Assembly: GCA_023229785.1 (NCBI GenBank) | Contig: JALNYV010000001.1 | Location: 1-64,000 of the forward strand | Direction: 5' to 3' | Source of the DNA: Candidatus Dojkabacteria bacterium | GTDB taxonomy: Bacteria; Patescibacteria; Dojkabacteria; SC72 | Length of the DNA stretch: 64,000 nt | Shown: positions 8,928-18,001 of the stretch, piece after piece | Layout: every line of letters starts with the position of its first letter | Position numbering within the stretch: position 1 is the stretch's first letter | Notes under the pieces: model-generated | Databases searched by the model: none | What the model was told of the DNA's origin: nothing | The model's input: only the letters and a program-made list of their open reading frames with translations | Position numbers and translations under genes: made by a program

Positions 8928-9467
8928 ATGCTTAGTGAAACTGTGGAACAAAATAAAGTTGTGTTTGGAGGCCAAATGGCTGATTATGGTAACGTTGGAT
9001 TTGTTAACTTTTCTGACTCTGATTCTAAATCGGGTTTACTTATCTCATTGAATGGGGTTGGAGTTGAGCTGGATTTTTCGACTAAAAATTGGCAGTCCCC
9101 AGAAACATTGACAGATTTTGAGAGAGTCAGTAATAGAATATCTTTTGTTTTGCTTTTTGATTCCTTCCTCGATTGGTGGAATGAGCTTGAGGATTGGAAA
9201 CCTGAAACGGTTGAAATATTTGATACTAACAGATATTTTCTAATATTTCTTAATAACTTATTCGCATCAGTTGCTTTGGGTGAAAATGTAAAAATTTTTA
9301 CTTTCACCAGCAATAATAGCGGTAGTATTGATATGAGAGTATTAGTCTCAGAATTAGAAAGGATGAAAGCTAAACGTGAGCCTGTTGAATATGACAAACT
9401 CCCTATGTATCTAAAATTGTTAGCAGATTCTAAAAAATCCCGATTAAATTCTTCTCCAGAGTGTTAA
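8928..9467 (+). CDS. hypothetical protein
   Basis: 179 residues, no membrane segment; not recognised. The first half has alternating beta-type hydrophobicity (GLLISLNGVGVELDF), the middle holds an aromatic helix (DSFLDWWNELEDW), and the C-terminus is basic and helical. It is transcribed divergently from rarA with 54 bp between the starts. Its stop overlaps that of the convergent methyltransferase gene in the palindrome TTAA at 9464-9467. Nothing in the context indicates a role. Confidence 0.55.
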   Translation: MLSETVEQNKVVFGGQMADYGNVGFVNFSDSDSKSGLLISLNGVGVELDFSTKNWQSPETLTDFERVSNRISFVLLFDSFLDWWNELEDWKPETVEIFDTNRYFLIFLNNLFASVALGENVKIFTFTSNNSGSIDMRVLVSELERMKAKREPVEYDKLPMYLKLLADSKKSRLNSSPEC

Positions 9468-9997
9468 TACCTGTATTCGAACAGGTATGTCCCATCCTCT
9501 AGCTTATATTTCTTCTTTTCTTTGGTATTTCCTAGTTTATATTTATATGTAAATACTTTTACATTCTTTAATTCTCTTTTGAATTTTGTTTCCAGTATAT
9601 TTAGTATTTTTTCAGGCTGGAACACATAAATAATATCTGGGTCTTTTAGCTTTAAACTGAATATATTGCTTACATCGAATTCAAGATTATGGTCAAACCT
9701 TAGATTTAAAAATCTTGATATTTTAGAGATTAATACAATTATTGGGGATATGTCATATCCATACCCTTTAATCTTTGCAAACTTCTTTATTGCTATTAAA
9801 ATTCTTCCATCCCCACTTCCTAAATCGTATACAATATCAAAATCTTTTGGATTAATATGTCTAATAATTTCTCCTAAAAGTTTCTTTGGTGTATGCACAC
9901 TTGGTGAAAAAATAACTGAAGTTAGGAGTGAAATAGTCATTGCTAAAAGAATGAATACAAATAGCAAGAGAAAAGATATAATTAGACCATTATTCAT
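9464..9997 (-). CDS. membrane-anchored class I SAM-dependent methyltransferase
   Basis: 177 residues. An N-terminal hydrophobic helix (about residues 6-30) anchors a cytoplasmic Rossmann-type methyltransferase. Motif I is VYDLGSGDGRILIAI (about 56-70), followed by the GYGYDISP strand of motif II and a late YVFQPEKIL strand. The C-terminal part is shorter than in most methylases. The substrate is unknown. The start codon lies 6 nt after an extended -10 element (TGATATAAT on the minus strand), so a leaderless mRNA is likely. It is divergent from truB, with only 17 bp between the start codons. Confidence 0.75.
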   Translation of the reverse strand: MNNGLIISFLLLFVFILLAMTISLLTSVIFSPSVHTPKKLLGEIIRHINPKDFDIVYDLGSGDGRILIAIKKFAKIKGYGYDISPIIVLISKISRFLNLRFDHNLEFDVSNIFSLKLKDPDIIYVFQPEKILNILETKFKRELKNVKVFTYKYKLGNTKEKKKYKLEDGTYLFEYRY

Positions 9998-10003
9998 AAA
10001 TCT

Positions 10004-10012
10004 ATTATATCA
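10004..10012 (-). promoter_or_regulatory. extended -10 promoter element for the methyltransferase gene
   Basis: Minus strand reads TGA-TATAAT; the TATAAT (10004-10009) ends 6 nt before the ATG at 9997. This predicts a leaderless transcript. The tiny divergent gap to truB must carry both promoters. Confidence 0.55.
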
Positions 10013-10014
10013 CA

Positions 10015-10665
10015 ATGGAAAATGAAGTATTAAACGAGATTTTATTGGTAGACAAGCCTGAGGGTATGACCTCGTACGATGTAATTAGAAAAATAAAAAG
10101 CAGATATCCAAAGAAAACAAAAATAGGTCATTGTGGAACTCTTGATTCATTTGCAACTGGTTTGCTCATTCTTCTCATAGGTAAAGCTACAAAAAGACAG
10201 GACGAGTTTCATAAGCTAAATAAGGTTTACCAAACAACAGCTGTATTTGGATTTGAGACTGATACTCAAGATATTACTGGAAAAGAAATAAACAGAGATG
10301 GAGATTTAAGAAGTATTTCTAAAGAAGAAATAGAAAAGAAAATAAATGAGAAGTTTATTGGTAAGATATTCCAAATTCCCCCATCATACAGTGCCAAGAA
10401 AATAGACGGTGTTAGAGCATATAAGTTAGCGAGAGAGGGAAAAGAAGTTGAACTTAACCCAAATAGTATTGAGATATTTAGTTTCAAAATATTAAGTTAT
10501 AACTTTCCTGAAGTAACATTTGAAGTTGAATGTGCGGGTGGAACATATATAAGAAGCTTGATAAATGATTTAGGAAAGGGATTGGGAACTTTTGCAACTT
10601 GTAAAACACTTCGACGAATTAGTATTGGAGAGTATAATGTAAAGGATGCAATTAAATTAGAATAA
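10015..10665 (+). CDS. truB: tRNA pseudouridine(55) synthase TruB
   Basis: 216 residues. Makes pseudouridine 55 in the T-loop of tRNAs. The catalytic aspartate lies in GHCGTLDSFATGLL (about residues 41-54), preceded by VDKPEGMTSYDVI. The later family motifs are present (IPPSYSAKKIDGVRAYKLAREG, CAGGTYIRSLINDLG, and the RRISIGEYN end). The C-terminal PUA domain of E. coli TruB is absent, as in other short TruB proteins. It begins a run with the Nudix gene (6-bp gap) and rsmI (8-bp gap), and the trio could be one operon. Confidence 0.95.
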   Translation: MENEVLNEILLVDKPEGMTSYDVIRKIKSRYPKKTKIGHCGTLDSFATGLLILLIGKATKRQDEFHKLNKVYQTTAVFGFETDTQDITGKEINRDGDLRSISKEEIEKKINEKFIGKIFQIPPSYSAKKIDGVRAYKLAREGKEVELNPNSIEIFSFKILSYNFPEVTFEVECAGGTYIRSLINDLGKGLGTFATCKTLRRISIGEYNVKDAIKLE

Positions 10666-10671
10666 TAATGT

Positions 10672-11160
10672 ATGGAAGAAATTAAGTTTGTAGTAAGCTG
10701 CTGTATTATCGTTAAAGATGAGATTTTAGTACAAAAGAGATCTGAACATTCGAAAGTATATCCGGGATATATCAGTATCCCAGGTGGAAAAGTTGAGGCT
10801 AATGAAGATATTATTTCTGCTGCAATAAGAGAAACTTTAGAAGAAACTGGAATAAAATTAAGTAGTAATGATTTGAAATTATGTTTTGTTACTGATAGTT
10901 ATCATAAATATAAAAATACGAGAGTCTTTTCATTAGGTTTTTTTATAGAACTCAATAAAAAGCCAAAATATAAATCCTCTAAAGAAGGGGAAATTTCTTT
11001 TGTTAAAATTAAAGATTTATTTAAAATGGATAAATTAAGCCCTTCTGTATTAAGGTACAAATATTTGTTATTAGAAAATAAAAAAGGAATTACATACTCT
11101 TCAAATACATTTGAATCAGAAGACTCATTTAAAACTAATAGTATAAATTATGTAGAATAG
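10672..11160 (+). CDS. Nudix hydrolase
   Basis: 162 residues with a perfect Nudix box (G-x5-E-x7-RE-x2-EE-x-G) in GGKVEANEDIISAAIRETLE followed by ETGI, at about residues 39-62. This box binds metal and hydrolyses a nucleoside diphosphate linked to another group. The N-terminal strand FVVSCCIIVKDEILVQKRSE is typical of the MutT-like fold. The substrate cannot be deduced. The C-terminal 40 residues are Lys/Asn/Ser-rich and not family-like. It sits between truB and rsmI and is probably co-transcribed. Confidence 0.9.
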   Translation: MEEIKFVVSCCIIVKDEILVQKRSEHSKVYPGYISIPGGKVEANEDIISAAIRETLEETGIKLSSNDLKLCFVTDSYHKYKNTRVFSLGFFIELNKKPKYKSSKEGEISFVKIKDLFKMDKLSPSVLRYKYLLLENKKGITYSSNTFESEDSFKTNSINYVE

Positions 11161-11168
11161 TAACCATT

Positions 11169-11843
11169 ATGAAAGGAAAACTCTTTGTAGTAGCAACACC
11201 AATTGGAAATTTAAGTGATATGAGTTTTAGGGCTATTGAAACCTTAAAAAAAGTTGCATTTGTCCTTGCTGAGGATACTAGAACTTCCAAAGTGTTGTTA
11301 AATAAATATGAGATAATAACCCAACTTGTTTCATATAGAGACCAAAATCACAGTAGTATATTAAAGAAAATAATTGAAAAGCTAGATTTAGGATTAGACC
11401 TAGCCCTCATTTCTGATGCAGGAACACCTCTTATCTCTGACCCAGGGTATAAACTAGTTGAAAATTTAAAGGAAAACGGATACACAGTAATCCCTATTCC
11501 AGGCCCTGATGCAGTTACCTGTGCCTTGTCTGCAAGTGGTCTTCCAACTGATAGATATATATTTCTTGGATTTCTTCCTAAATCAGATAAAAAGAGAATT
11601 GAAATGATAGAAAGATATGGAAATATAGGCGCAACCGTTTGTATTTACGAATCACCAAACAGATTAATGCCTTTACTTAATGAAATAAATAGTACTTTGG
11701 GTGAGCGAAAAGTATGTGTTGCAAATGATATGACCAAACTGTTTGAGGATATTACAACTGGAAAGGTAAGCAAAGTTATTGAAATATATCTAAAGAAAAC
11801 AAAAATAGTTGGGGAATTTGTTGTACTAATTGGAAAGGAATAG
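11169..11843 (+). CDS. rsmI: 16S rRNA (cytidine-1402-2'-O)-methyltransferase RsmI
   Basis: 224 residues of the tetrapyrrole-methylase fold. Motifs are LFVVATPIGNLSDMSFRAIE at the N-terminus, LAEDTRTSKVLLNKY, the SAM-binding ISDAGTPLISDPGY (about 78-91), and FLGFLPKSDKKR. It 2'-O-methylates C1402 in the ribosomal decoding centre. The usual C-terminal extension is trimmed. It is last in the truB-Nudix-rsmI run, and its 3' end overlaps the convergent tatD gene by 18 bp. Confidence 0.93.
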   Translation: MKGKLFVVATPIGNLSDMSFRAIETLKKVAFVLAEDTRTSKVLLNKYEIITQLVSYRDQNHSSILKKIIEKLDLGLDLALISDAGTPLISDPGYKLVENLKENGYTVIPIPGPDAVTCALSASGLPTDRYIFLGFLPKSDKKRIEMIERYGNIGATVCIYESPNRLMPLLNEINSTLGERKVCVANDMTKLFEDITTGKVSKVIEIYLKKTKIVGEFVVLIGKE

Positions 11844-12695
11844 GCATTCAAAGTTTTCGTTTGCTTTTTCTATTAATTTGTCTAATTTGATTTCTTTTAC
11901 TTCAGATATTTTTTCGTATATCTCATCAGCATTTCTTGGTGTGCAATATTTAATCTCTGCTTTTTTGTTACTTCTAATCCTTTGAGGAGGAAGGTCAGGA
12001 CAATCTGTTTCAATCAATATGCGTTCAAGTGGAGTGTTATATAGAAGTTCTCTAACATTTTCAGCTTTTGGGTATGTAACTATCCCATTAAATCCAACAT
12101 AGAACCCGTGGTTTAATATTTCTTTTAAACCCTCTTGTTCTCCTGTAAAGCTATGAAAGCACCCTCTTATTGTTCCATGCCCTACTTCGCATAATATCTT
12201 TAATGCGTCAATAACAGCATTTGTACTCCCTTCGACATCTCTGCAATGTATAGTCATAGGGAGATTTTCAGCAAGAGCTAGTTCACAGTGTTTTTTGAAA
12301 CTGATTTTTTGAAGCTCCATTGTCTCTTCTTTTTCGTCAAAACCAATATTTGCAATATAATGATAATCAAGGCCTGTTTCACCGATACAATATATTCTTT
12401 TTCTGTGATTTTTTAATGTTTCTGCTAGACAATTTAAATCATTGCTCAATTTCTTCCTTTTTTTGTTTCCTTCATACAAAAAGATATCTATTGGATGAAT
12501 GCCAATTGCAGTAAAAACAGTCTTAGGGAATATCTTTTCAAATGTTATACTCTGCTCGATAACCTCATTAATGCTTTCAATATTAAAGCTTGCATTAAGG
12601 ATATACTTACCACCGTTATCTTTAAACTCTTTTATATGATCAACCACTCTATCTTTTAGTGGTTGTTGTGTTAGGTGTGCATGTGAATCGTGCAT
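11826..12695 (-). CDS. tatD: TatD-family metal-dependent DNase
   Basis: 289 residues, TIM-barrel hydrolase. Metal ligands are visible: N-terminal HDSHAHL (H-x-H), the glutamate in CIGETGLDYH, the histidines in MTIHCRD and GCFHSFTG, and the aspartate in LIETDCPDLPP. An insert around residues 75-90 (KKRKKLSNDL) lengthens it slightly. The family degrades DNA and RNA 3' ends in repair. The start at 12695 is supported by TGATACAAT 6 nt upstream, which suggests a leaderless mRNA. Confidence 0.92.
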   Translation of the reverse strand: MHDSHAHLTQQPLKDRVVDHIKEFKDNGGKYILNASFNIESINEVIEQSITFEKIFPKTVFTAIGIHPIDIFLYEGNKKRKKLSNDLNCLAETLKNHRKRIYCIGETGLDYHYIANIGFDEKEETMELQKISFKKHCELALAENLPMTIHCRDVEGSTNAVIDALKILCEVGHGTIRGCFHSFTGEQEGLKEILNHGFYVGFNGIVTYPKAENVRELLYNTPLERILIETDCPDLPPQRIRSNKKAEIKYCTPRNADEIYEKISEVKEIKLDKLIEKANENFECLFLSN

Positions 12696-12701
12696 GTGTT
12701 G

Positions 12702-12710
12702 ATTGTATCA
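12702..12710 (-). promoter_or_regulatory. extended -10 promoter element for tatD
   Basis: Minus strand TGA-TACAAT; TACAAT (12702-12707) lies 6 nt before the ATG at 12695, the same layout as other first genes in the window. Confidence 0.5.
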
Positions 12711-12737
12711 CAGAATAATGGGTGTTAAACTGGATAT

Positions 12738-13469
12738 ATGAAAATAACGTTTAAGCTAGTTTGGCTGTTATTCATTACTGTTCTGTTTGTTGGTATAGGT
12801 TCTGGAATCATATATGTTTCAATAGATAGGGTAATAAATAATGGTGTGTGTAGATTTAACAAGGTTTCCTATGATAGTGGCACCGAGGTTATTGGTTATA
12901 AAAGTGGTGAGTTGTGCAATTGTGAAGATGGAAGCATTGTTTGTTCTAAGTTAAACGGTGGTATTGACACTTCAAATGGTAGTAAGTTTACAAAAAGCAA
13001 TCTTGTTTTCTCAGCAAAATACTCAAAACCCAGTAGTAGCAGTATTGAAGTAATGCCTCTTAAGACTAATTTTGTTTCTATCTCAATATTGGATAATAGT
13101 ACCAATATTGTGTTAGAGCAGGAACAATTATGTAGTCATGATAACCGTGCTCCTATACAAATAGGGAGATATATGTTTAATGAAAATATCCTTACTGTCT
13201 CAAATTCTGTAAATACCTCTCCAAACTTGTATGCAACCTCTTGTATTGTAACAATGAATTTTAAGATTTCTAAGATTAAGCTTAAAGAGATTTCTGATTT
13301 AAAAATTGTGTATGCAAATGATTTGGGGCAAACAGTTCCTGCCACCCTGTGTTATTACAATAACACTGTATTTGCAAATGAAGATGTATACTCATCAATA
13401 GATAATTGCAACATTTGTAAATGCGAAAATGGCGTTTCAAAGTGTAGCAACGATAGGGTCTGTGACTAA
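12738..13469 (+). CDS. membrane-anchored extracellular protein with VWC-like Cys modules
   Basis: 243 residues. One N-terminal transmembrane helix (about 6-28) is followed by an extracellular region. Two cysteine clusters flank a beta-rich middle. The first (about residues 39-72) has the pattern C-x(n)-CNC-x7-C. The second is at the C-terminus, with DNCNICKCENGVSKC then C. The second pattern (C-x2-C-x-C-x5-C-x5-C) resembles von Willebrand type C or pacifastin-like small disulfide domains, so the protein probably needs oxidative folding outside the cell. This is a similarity of pattern only. The stop overlaps mraY in CTAA at 13466-13469. Confidence 0.65.
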   Translation: MKITFKLVWLLFITVLFVGIGSGIIYVSIDRVINNGVCRFNKVSYDSGTEVIGYKSGELCNCEDGSIVCSKLNGGIDTSNGSKFTKSNLVFSAKYSKPSSSSIEVMPLKTNFVSISILDNSTNIVLEQEQLCSHDNRAPIQIGRYMFNENILTVSNSVNTSPNLYATSCIVTMNFKISKIKLKEISDLKIVYANDLGQTVPATLCYYNNTVFANEDVYSSIDNCNICKCENGVSKCSNDRVCD

Positions 13470-14497
13470 AGAATAACTAGTCCTACAAGTATTCCAAGTA
13501 TTGCAGTAAATACTGTAAATAACCAAAACCTCATTACAACTTTATAGTTTGGCCAACCTAAGGCTTTGAAATGATGATGAATTGGAGCTATTTTAAATAC
13601 TCTTCTATGGAAGAACTTCATGCTTATTATTTGGATAAAGCTAGATGCAAATATCCCCCACGTTATGGAGGTGATGATAAAGTATGGAATTATATTTCCA
13701 GTTACTAAGCATATAAAAAAGGCGGCATAGCCAAGTGGCATAGCTCCAGGGCCTCCATTCCAAAATCTTGCAGGTGGGATATTGAAATACAGGTCAACAA
13801 TGATTGAACCAATTGCAATTCCAATAAATGGAATGAACTCAAATTTGCCTTGAAGAAGCAGGAGTGCACCAATTGTAGCAAATATTATTCCCATAATCCC
13901 AATCATTAACCCATCTTCTCCATCAGTTAACTCGTTAGCGTAAATTGCAAACTGTCCGACAATAGCAATTACTGGAATTAATAGTGGAACAAAAGAGATA
14001 AGCATTCCTTTCCAAAGTACTATGCTTCCAAGCAGTCCTGTTTTGTATATTAAATATGTGACTACGCAGTTAAGTAGTATCGCAATAAATAACTTTCCAA
14101 GTCTCCATTCAAAAGTTTCCTGTAGAACTTTTAATTTTTCATTCCCTTTAATTGAGTTTGTAAATAGAACATCAATTAGTCCCCAGATTCCAAAGGTTAC
14201 AAATCCTACTAATAGAACTTTTAAAAGTGGAGTTAATTCTAAAAGCAATAAGGAAACAATTGGGACAGCGATTAAAATTAATATACCTCCCATGTTTGGT
14301 GTCCCATTTGTTTTATCTACATTCATTATCTTTCTGAATAACGCATTTGTCCCTCCCCCTATTCCTTGTTTTGTAGCCTTAACCTCAACAACTTGATCGA
14401 ACTTATACAAAATCCCAATCATAATCGGTGCAAAGGCGGCACTTGCGGTTAGCGAGATGAAGAGATTTACGAGAGTAGTTTTGATTACGTCTAACAT
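13466..14497 (-). CDS. mraY: phospho-N-acetylmuramoyl-pentapeptide-transferase MraY
   Basis: 343 residues, about ten membrane helices. It makes lipid I from UDP-MurNAc-pentapeptide and undecaprenyl phosphate. Conserved elements visible are TPNMGGILIL, the NELTDGEDGLMIG segment with catalytic aspartates, the inner loop FNIPPARFWNGGPGAMPLGY, and the HHHF motif (FKIAPIHHHFKALGWPNYKV). It closes the mraZ-rsmH-ftsL-ftsI-mraY run, 24 bp after ftsI. The canonical DD-type loop and MraY-specific HHH motif distinguish it from WecA/TagO. Confidence 0.95.
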   Translation of the reverse strand: MLDVIKTTLVNLFISLTASAAFAPIMIGILYKFDQVVEVKATKQGIGGGTNALFRKIMNVDKTNGTPNMGGILILIAVPIVSLLLLELTPLLKVLLVGFVTFGIWGLIDVLFTNSIKGNEKLKVLQETFEWRLGKLFIAILLNCVVTYLIYKTGLLGSIVLWKGMLISFVPLLIPVIAIVGQFAIYANELTDGEDGLMIGIMGIIFATIGALLLLQGKFEFIPFIGIAIGSIIVDLYFNIPPARFWNGGPGAMPLGYAAFFICLVTGNIIPYFIITSITWGIFASSFIQIISMKFFHRRVFKIAPIHHHFKALGWPNYKVVMRFWLFTVFTAILGILVGLVIL

Positions 14498-14521
14498 GTA
14501 TGTAGATAATTAAGTTATATA

Positions 14522-16318
14522 TTATATTTTAGGGATTTCTAAATCATTTGCAACATCTTTAAATATAGTAATCCAAACTGGTACTGCAGTGCTTGCGGCA
14601 TACGGATTACTTTTTGGCTGTTCTAGCCTAACTATCATTATCATTTTAGCGTCTTTTACAGGAGAGAAACCAATGAATGTGGTATTTGTTTTGTCATCAT
14701 AATATCCTGCAGCGTTTTTCTTTGGAATTTGAGCTGTTCCTGTTTTTCCAGCTATGCTGTAATCGGGAAGGTATGCTGCAAACTGAAGCCTCGGATCTCC
14801 TTTTTTAACAACATTGCTCATATATTTTGCAACAGTTTGTGCTGTTTTAGCTGATATTGGGTTCGCTATTACCTTTGGAGTTATCTTTATAATATCGTCC
14901 CCTTCAGTTACTTGGGAAATTATGTAAGGTCTCATCCTAACCCCACCGTTTGCAATTGCACTTTCGGCAGAAATTATCTGGAGAGCCGTTGCTGAAATTG
15001 ATTGTCCGAATGCAGTTACAGCTAGGTCAAGCTTTGTCCACATCTCAAAAGGCTTTAAATATCCACTGGCCTCATCTTGTAGGCCAATTCCAATAAATTT
15101 ACCAATTCCAAATTCAATTAGTTTTGGGTAGTAGTACGTGTGTCCAGTTGCAAGAGCGACTTGTGCTGCACATGGATTATTTGATTTTTCTAAAATACCA
15201 CTGAGTGAAAGCTTGCCATCTGGGTTTTTGTCCCAAGTGTACAACGTCCTATCGTAAAGTTTGATTTTTCCAGTAGCATCGTTACAAATATAGTCAGTTT
15301 TAACCTTTCCACTTTCTAAGGCAATTGATTCGGTAATTGGTTTTTGTATGCTTCCATACTCATAAACATCCGCTACAGCTTTGTTTCTGAATATACTGTT
15401 ATCTGTTACCTTCCAGTACTCGTTTGGGTTGTAATCGGGATAGTTTGCCATAGCGAGTATCTCTCCAGTTTTAGGATTCATAATAATGACACTTCCGCTT
15501 TTTGATTGAGTATCATGTACACCCTTTTTCAAGGCTTTTTCTACTTTTAGCTGTACTGCTGGGTTAATTGTTAATACGAAGTTCTTACCTTCTCGTGGTA
15601 GCACTGGGTCATACTCTGAAGTTAGAATTACATTTCCAAGTGAGTCTTTCTCTTCATATGTATACCCTGTTTTGCCAGTTAGGTCTGAAAAATAGAAACC
15701 CTCTATCCCGTATTGGCCCACATCAGCACCACTGGCGTCTTTACCAATAAAGCCAAGAATATGGCTTGCAAGTCTTCCGTTTGGGTAAACTCTTTTCTCT
15801 CTTTTTACAAAATAGAAGCCAAAACCTTTAACAAAGTCTCCATTACTATTTTGAAATATATCACTTGTTGCAAGAGCTGTTTTTTGATCACTATCTATCC
15901 CTTCCTTAATCTTCACATACATGAATGAATCAGTAAGGTTTTTTGATAATTCTGCTTTATCAACCCCTAATATCCCACTAACTGTTGCTACATACTTTTC
16001 TTTGTTTTCAAAAAACATACTTCTTTCGTCGGGAAGAGAGCTAAGAGAGGCGTAGACATCAAAAGCAGGCTCATCAACGGCAAGTACAGTGCCATCTCTT
16101 GCTGATATTGTACCCCTGTTACTTGCAATATCTTGATTTTCACCGTATTGAGATTTAGCTAGGGATGCATATTTATCTCCCTGAATAATTTGCCAGCGGA
16201 ATGCTTGTACCAATACCCCTACTCCTATTACTGAAATAATTACTCCTACAATTATAAAGTGGCCATACTTATGTTTTATTTCCTTGTTTGCTGTTCTTTT
16301 CCTTCTAATGATATTCAT
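14522..16318 (-). CDS. ftsI: class B penicillin-binding protein, FtsI/PBP2 type transpeptidase
   Basis: 598 residues. A basic cytoplasmic tail and one membrane helix (about 18-40) precede the PBP dimerisation domain (NRGTISARDGTVLA) and the transpeptidase domain. Active-site motifs are SIQK at 323-326, SNN at 379-381 and KTG at 525-527. Cross-links septal peptidoglycan together with FtsW. The first codon overlaps the ftsL stop by one base, which fits FtsI. No C-terminal PASTA domain is present. Confidence 0.92.
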   Translation of the reverse strand: MNIIRRKRTANKEIKHKYGHFIIVGVIISVIGVGVLVQAFRWQIIQGDKYASLAKSQYGENQDIASNRGTISARDGTVLAVDEPAFDVYASLSSLPDERSMFFENKEKYVATVSGILGVDKAELSKNLTDSFMYVKIKEGIDSDQKTALATSDIFQNSNGDFVKGFGFYFVKREKRVYPNGRLASHILGFIGKDASGADVGQYGIEGFYFSDLTGKTGYTYEEKDSLGNVILTSEYDPVLPREGKNFVLTINPAVQLKVEKALKKGVHDTQSKSGSVIIMNPKTGEILAMANYPDYNPNEYWKVTDNSIFRNKAVADVYEYGSIQKPITESIALESGKVKTDYICNDATGKIKLYDRTLYTWDKNPDGKLSLSGILEKSNNPCAAQVALATGHTYYYPKLIEFGIGKFIGIGLQDEASGYLKPFEMWTKLDLAVTAFGQSISATALQIISAESAIANGGVRMRPYIISQVTEGDDIIKITPKVIANPISAKTAQTVAKYMSNVVKKGDPRLQFAAYLPDYSIAGKTGTAQIPKKNAAGYYDDKTNTTFIGFSPVKDAKMIMIVRLEQPKSNPYAASTAVPVWITIFKDVANDLEIPKI

Positions 16319-16659
16319 TACTTAGAAGCTACTACATTTGGGGTCACATATACAAGTTGGCTTGTATTGGTTGGTTTTAAATTGTACTTTTTATTTGTAA
16401 TGTTTTGTATTACAGATATTGATTGAGAGTTAGCTAAGTCTTTTTCAATCTCTCTGTTCTCTTGTATTAAAAGGTCTTTTTCAGTATTAAAGCTCTGAAG
16501 TTGTTTTCCAAGAGGACTTAAAATTGAGTTAATACTAAGTTGGGTTATACAAAATATCGCTAAAGAGAGTATTAGAAAAACAATTGGTAAAGTTGCTGAA
16601 TTAACCTTTCCTTTGTTTTCTAAACTTCTTTTAAATTTTCTTCTTATTCTGTTTAACAT
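16318..16659 (-). CDS. ftsL: FtsL-like division protein
   Basis: 113 residues. A basic N-terminal tail (MLNRIRRKFKRS), one membrane helix (about 23-46) and a short extracytoplasmic coiled coil (about 50-85) give the layout of FtsL. The sequence itself is not strongly conserved in this family. The identification rests on topology and on position exactly between rsmH and ftsI, the standard dcw order. Function: scaffold of the FtsQLB/FtsWI septal complex. Confidence 0.72.
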   Translation of the reverse strand: MLNRIRRKFKRSLENKGKVNSATLPIVFLILSLAIFCITQLSINSILSPLGKQLQSFNTEKDLLIQENREIEKDLANSQSISVIQNITNKKYNLKPTNTSQLVYVTPNVVASK

Positions 16660-16672
16660 GGGCAGATGTTAA

Positions 16673-17545
16673 TTAGTTATTTTTTTCAATACAGCGAATC
16701 TTCGCGCTGTGTGCTCTATCATTTCTGCTTAGTTCAGCTTTTGAAGGTATTTGAAAATCAATTACCTTTAAAGCCTCCCCATTTTTTACTTTTTCTTCAA
16801 AGAACTTTTTAACAATCCTATCTTCAAGACTGTGGAAGGTTATTACTACTAACCTTCCATTTCTGTTCAAGATCTCAAATCCCCCTTCTAGTCCTGTCTC
16901 TAGACTTCCTAACTCATCATTCACTGCTATGCGCAGGGCCTGAAAGACCCTGCGTGCAGGATTGTGGTTGTCGTTTCGTAAATTGGCTGCTGGCACAACT
17001 TTTAAAACGAGGGATGTAAGATCTCCAACCGTTTTTATATCTCCTCTTTTCTTTATTTCTTTTGCAATTCTTCGAGAATATTTCTCTTCTCCTAACGAAA
17101 AGAAAAGATTTGTTAGATCTTTTTCAGAGAGGGCATTTAGTAAATCTAATGCCTTTACTCCAAGTGTTTCGTCCATTCTCATATCAAGTTCTTCCTCTTT
17201 TTGGTTATAGCTAAAACCTCTTTTAACTCCTTCCAACTGTCTACTTGATATCCCTAAATCCATTAGAATCCCATCTGGTTTTGCTTGCTTACAAACCTCT
17301 TTTACTTTGGAGAAGTTACTTCTAACTATCTCCCAGTTTTCCTTCTTTCCATACGTTTCTAGTACGAAATCAACTGCATTCTGGTCGGCATCTATGCTTA
17401 TTAGCTTTCCCCCATTTAGTTTTTGATAAATGGCAAAGCTATGTCCGCCCTCTCCTAGAGTGCAATCAACATATGTTCCTTTTGGATTTATGTTTAGAAG
17501 CTCTAATGATTCGTTTAGTAGGACTGGGATGTGGTAGCTTTTCAT
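16673..17545 (-). CDS. rsmH: 16S rRNA (cytosine-1402-N4)-methyltransferase RsmH
   Basis: 290 residues. The family start HIPVLLNESLELL is followed by the SAM motif YVDCTLGEGGHSFAIYQ, the GILMDLGISSRQLE segment, the SYNQKEEELDMRMD loop, and the C-terminal ITFHSLEDRIVKKFF. It methylates the same 16S nucleotide (C1402) that RsmI modifies on the ribose. Overlaps mraZ by 4 bp (ATGA). Confidence 0.96.
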   Translation of the reverse strand: MKSYHIPVLLNESLELLNINPKGTYVDCTLGEGGHSFAIYQKLNGGKLISIDADQNAVDFVLETYGKKENWEIVRSNFSKVKEVCKQAKPDGILMDLGISSRQLEGVKRGFSYNQKEEELDMRMDETLGVKALDLLNALSEKDLTNLFFSLGEEKYSRRIAKEIKKRGDIKTVGDLTSLVLKVVPAANLRNDNHNPARRVFQALRIAVNDELGSLETGLEGGFEILNRNGRLVVITFHSLEDRIVKKFFEEKVKNGEALKVIDFQIPSKAELSRNDRAHSAKIRCIEKNN

Positions 17546-17979
17546 TTTGAGTTGTTCATTTTAGATATTTCATCGGCTATCTCACTACTTTTTAATTGTA
17601 GCTGTTTAAGCTTCTTGTCCCACTGCGTTTTGTCCCAAATCTCAATCCAGTTAACCAAACCAATGAAAACAATGTCTTCATTGAATTTCCCGTGCTCAAA
17701 AAGCGCCTGTGGTATTACAAATCTTCCTTGAATATCAGGTTCAACTTCAATTGCACTACCTACCAGAAACCTACTAGTTTCTCGAATATTGCTATTTATA
17801 AAAGAGCCATTCATCACCTCACTTGCGACCGTTTCCCACATCTTTCTATTTACCAATACCAAACAATTTTCATAACCTCTTGTGAGAATCAATTGATTTC
17901 CAATCTCATCTCGCATTTTCTTTGGCAGTGCTATTCTTTTTTTGTCTCCAATTTTGCTTTGGTACTCTCCGATTATCAT
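17542..17979 (-). CDS. mraZ: transcriptional regulator MraZ
   Basis: 145 residues with two SpoVT/AbrB-like swapped-hairpin repeats: GEYQSKIGDKKRIALPKKMR (about 3-22) and VEPDIQGRFVIPQALFEHG (about 78-96). MraZ binds DNA repeats in its own promoter and controls the dcw operon. It is first gene of the mraZ-rsmH-ftsL-ftsI-mraY run and is preceded by three AGTGG boxes spaced 10 bp apart. The stop is TGA within the ATGA overlap with rsmH, one of the proofs that UGA is a stop here. Confidence 0.94.
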   Translation of the reverse strand: MIIGEYQSKIGDKKRIALPKKMRDEIGNQLILTRGYENCLVLVNRKMWETVASEVMNGSFINSNIRETSRFLVGSAIEVEPDIQGRFVIPQALFEHGKFNEDIVFIGLVNWIEIWDKTQWDKKLKQLQLKSSEIADEISKMNNSK

Positions 17980-18001
17980 ATTTATAATTTATCATATTTT
18001 T

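Noticed and set aside
7686..8975. Longer rarA start at 8975
   Set aside because: The extra 34 residues do not match the family and would overlap the start of the divergent gene at 8928; ATG 8873 gives the typical RarA start.
14022..14396. Plus-strand open frame over mraY, and similar long frames opposite real genes
   Set aside because: They are antisense shadows of conserved genes with no recognisable protein features.
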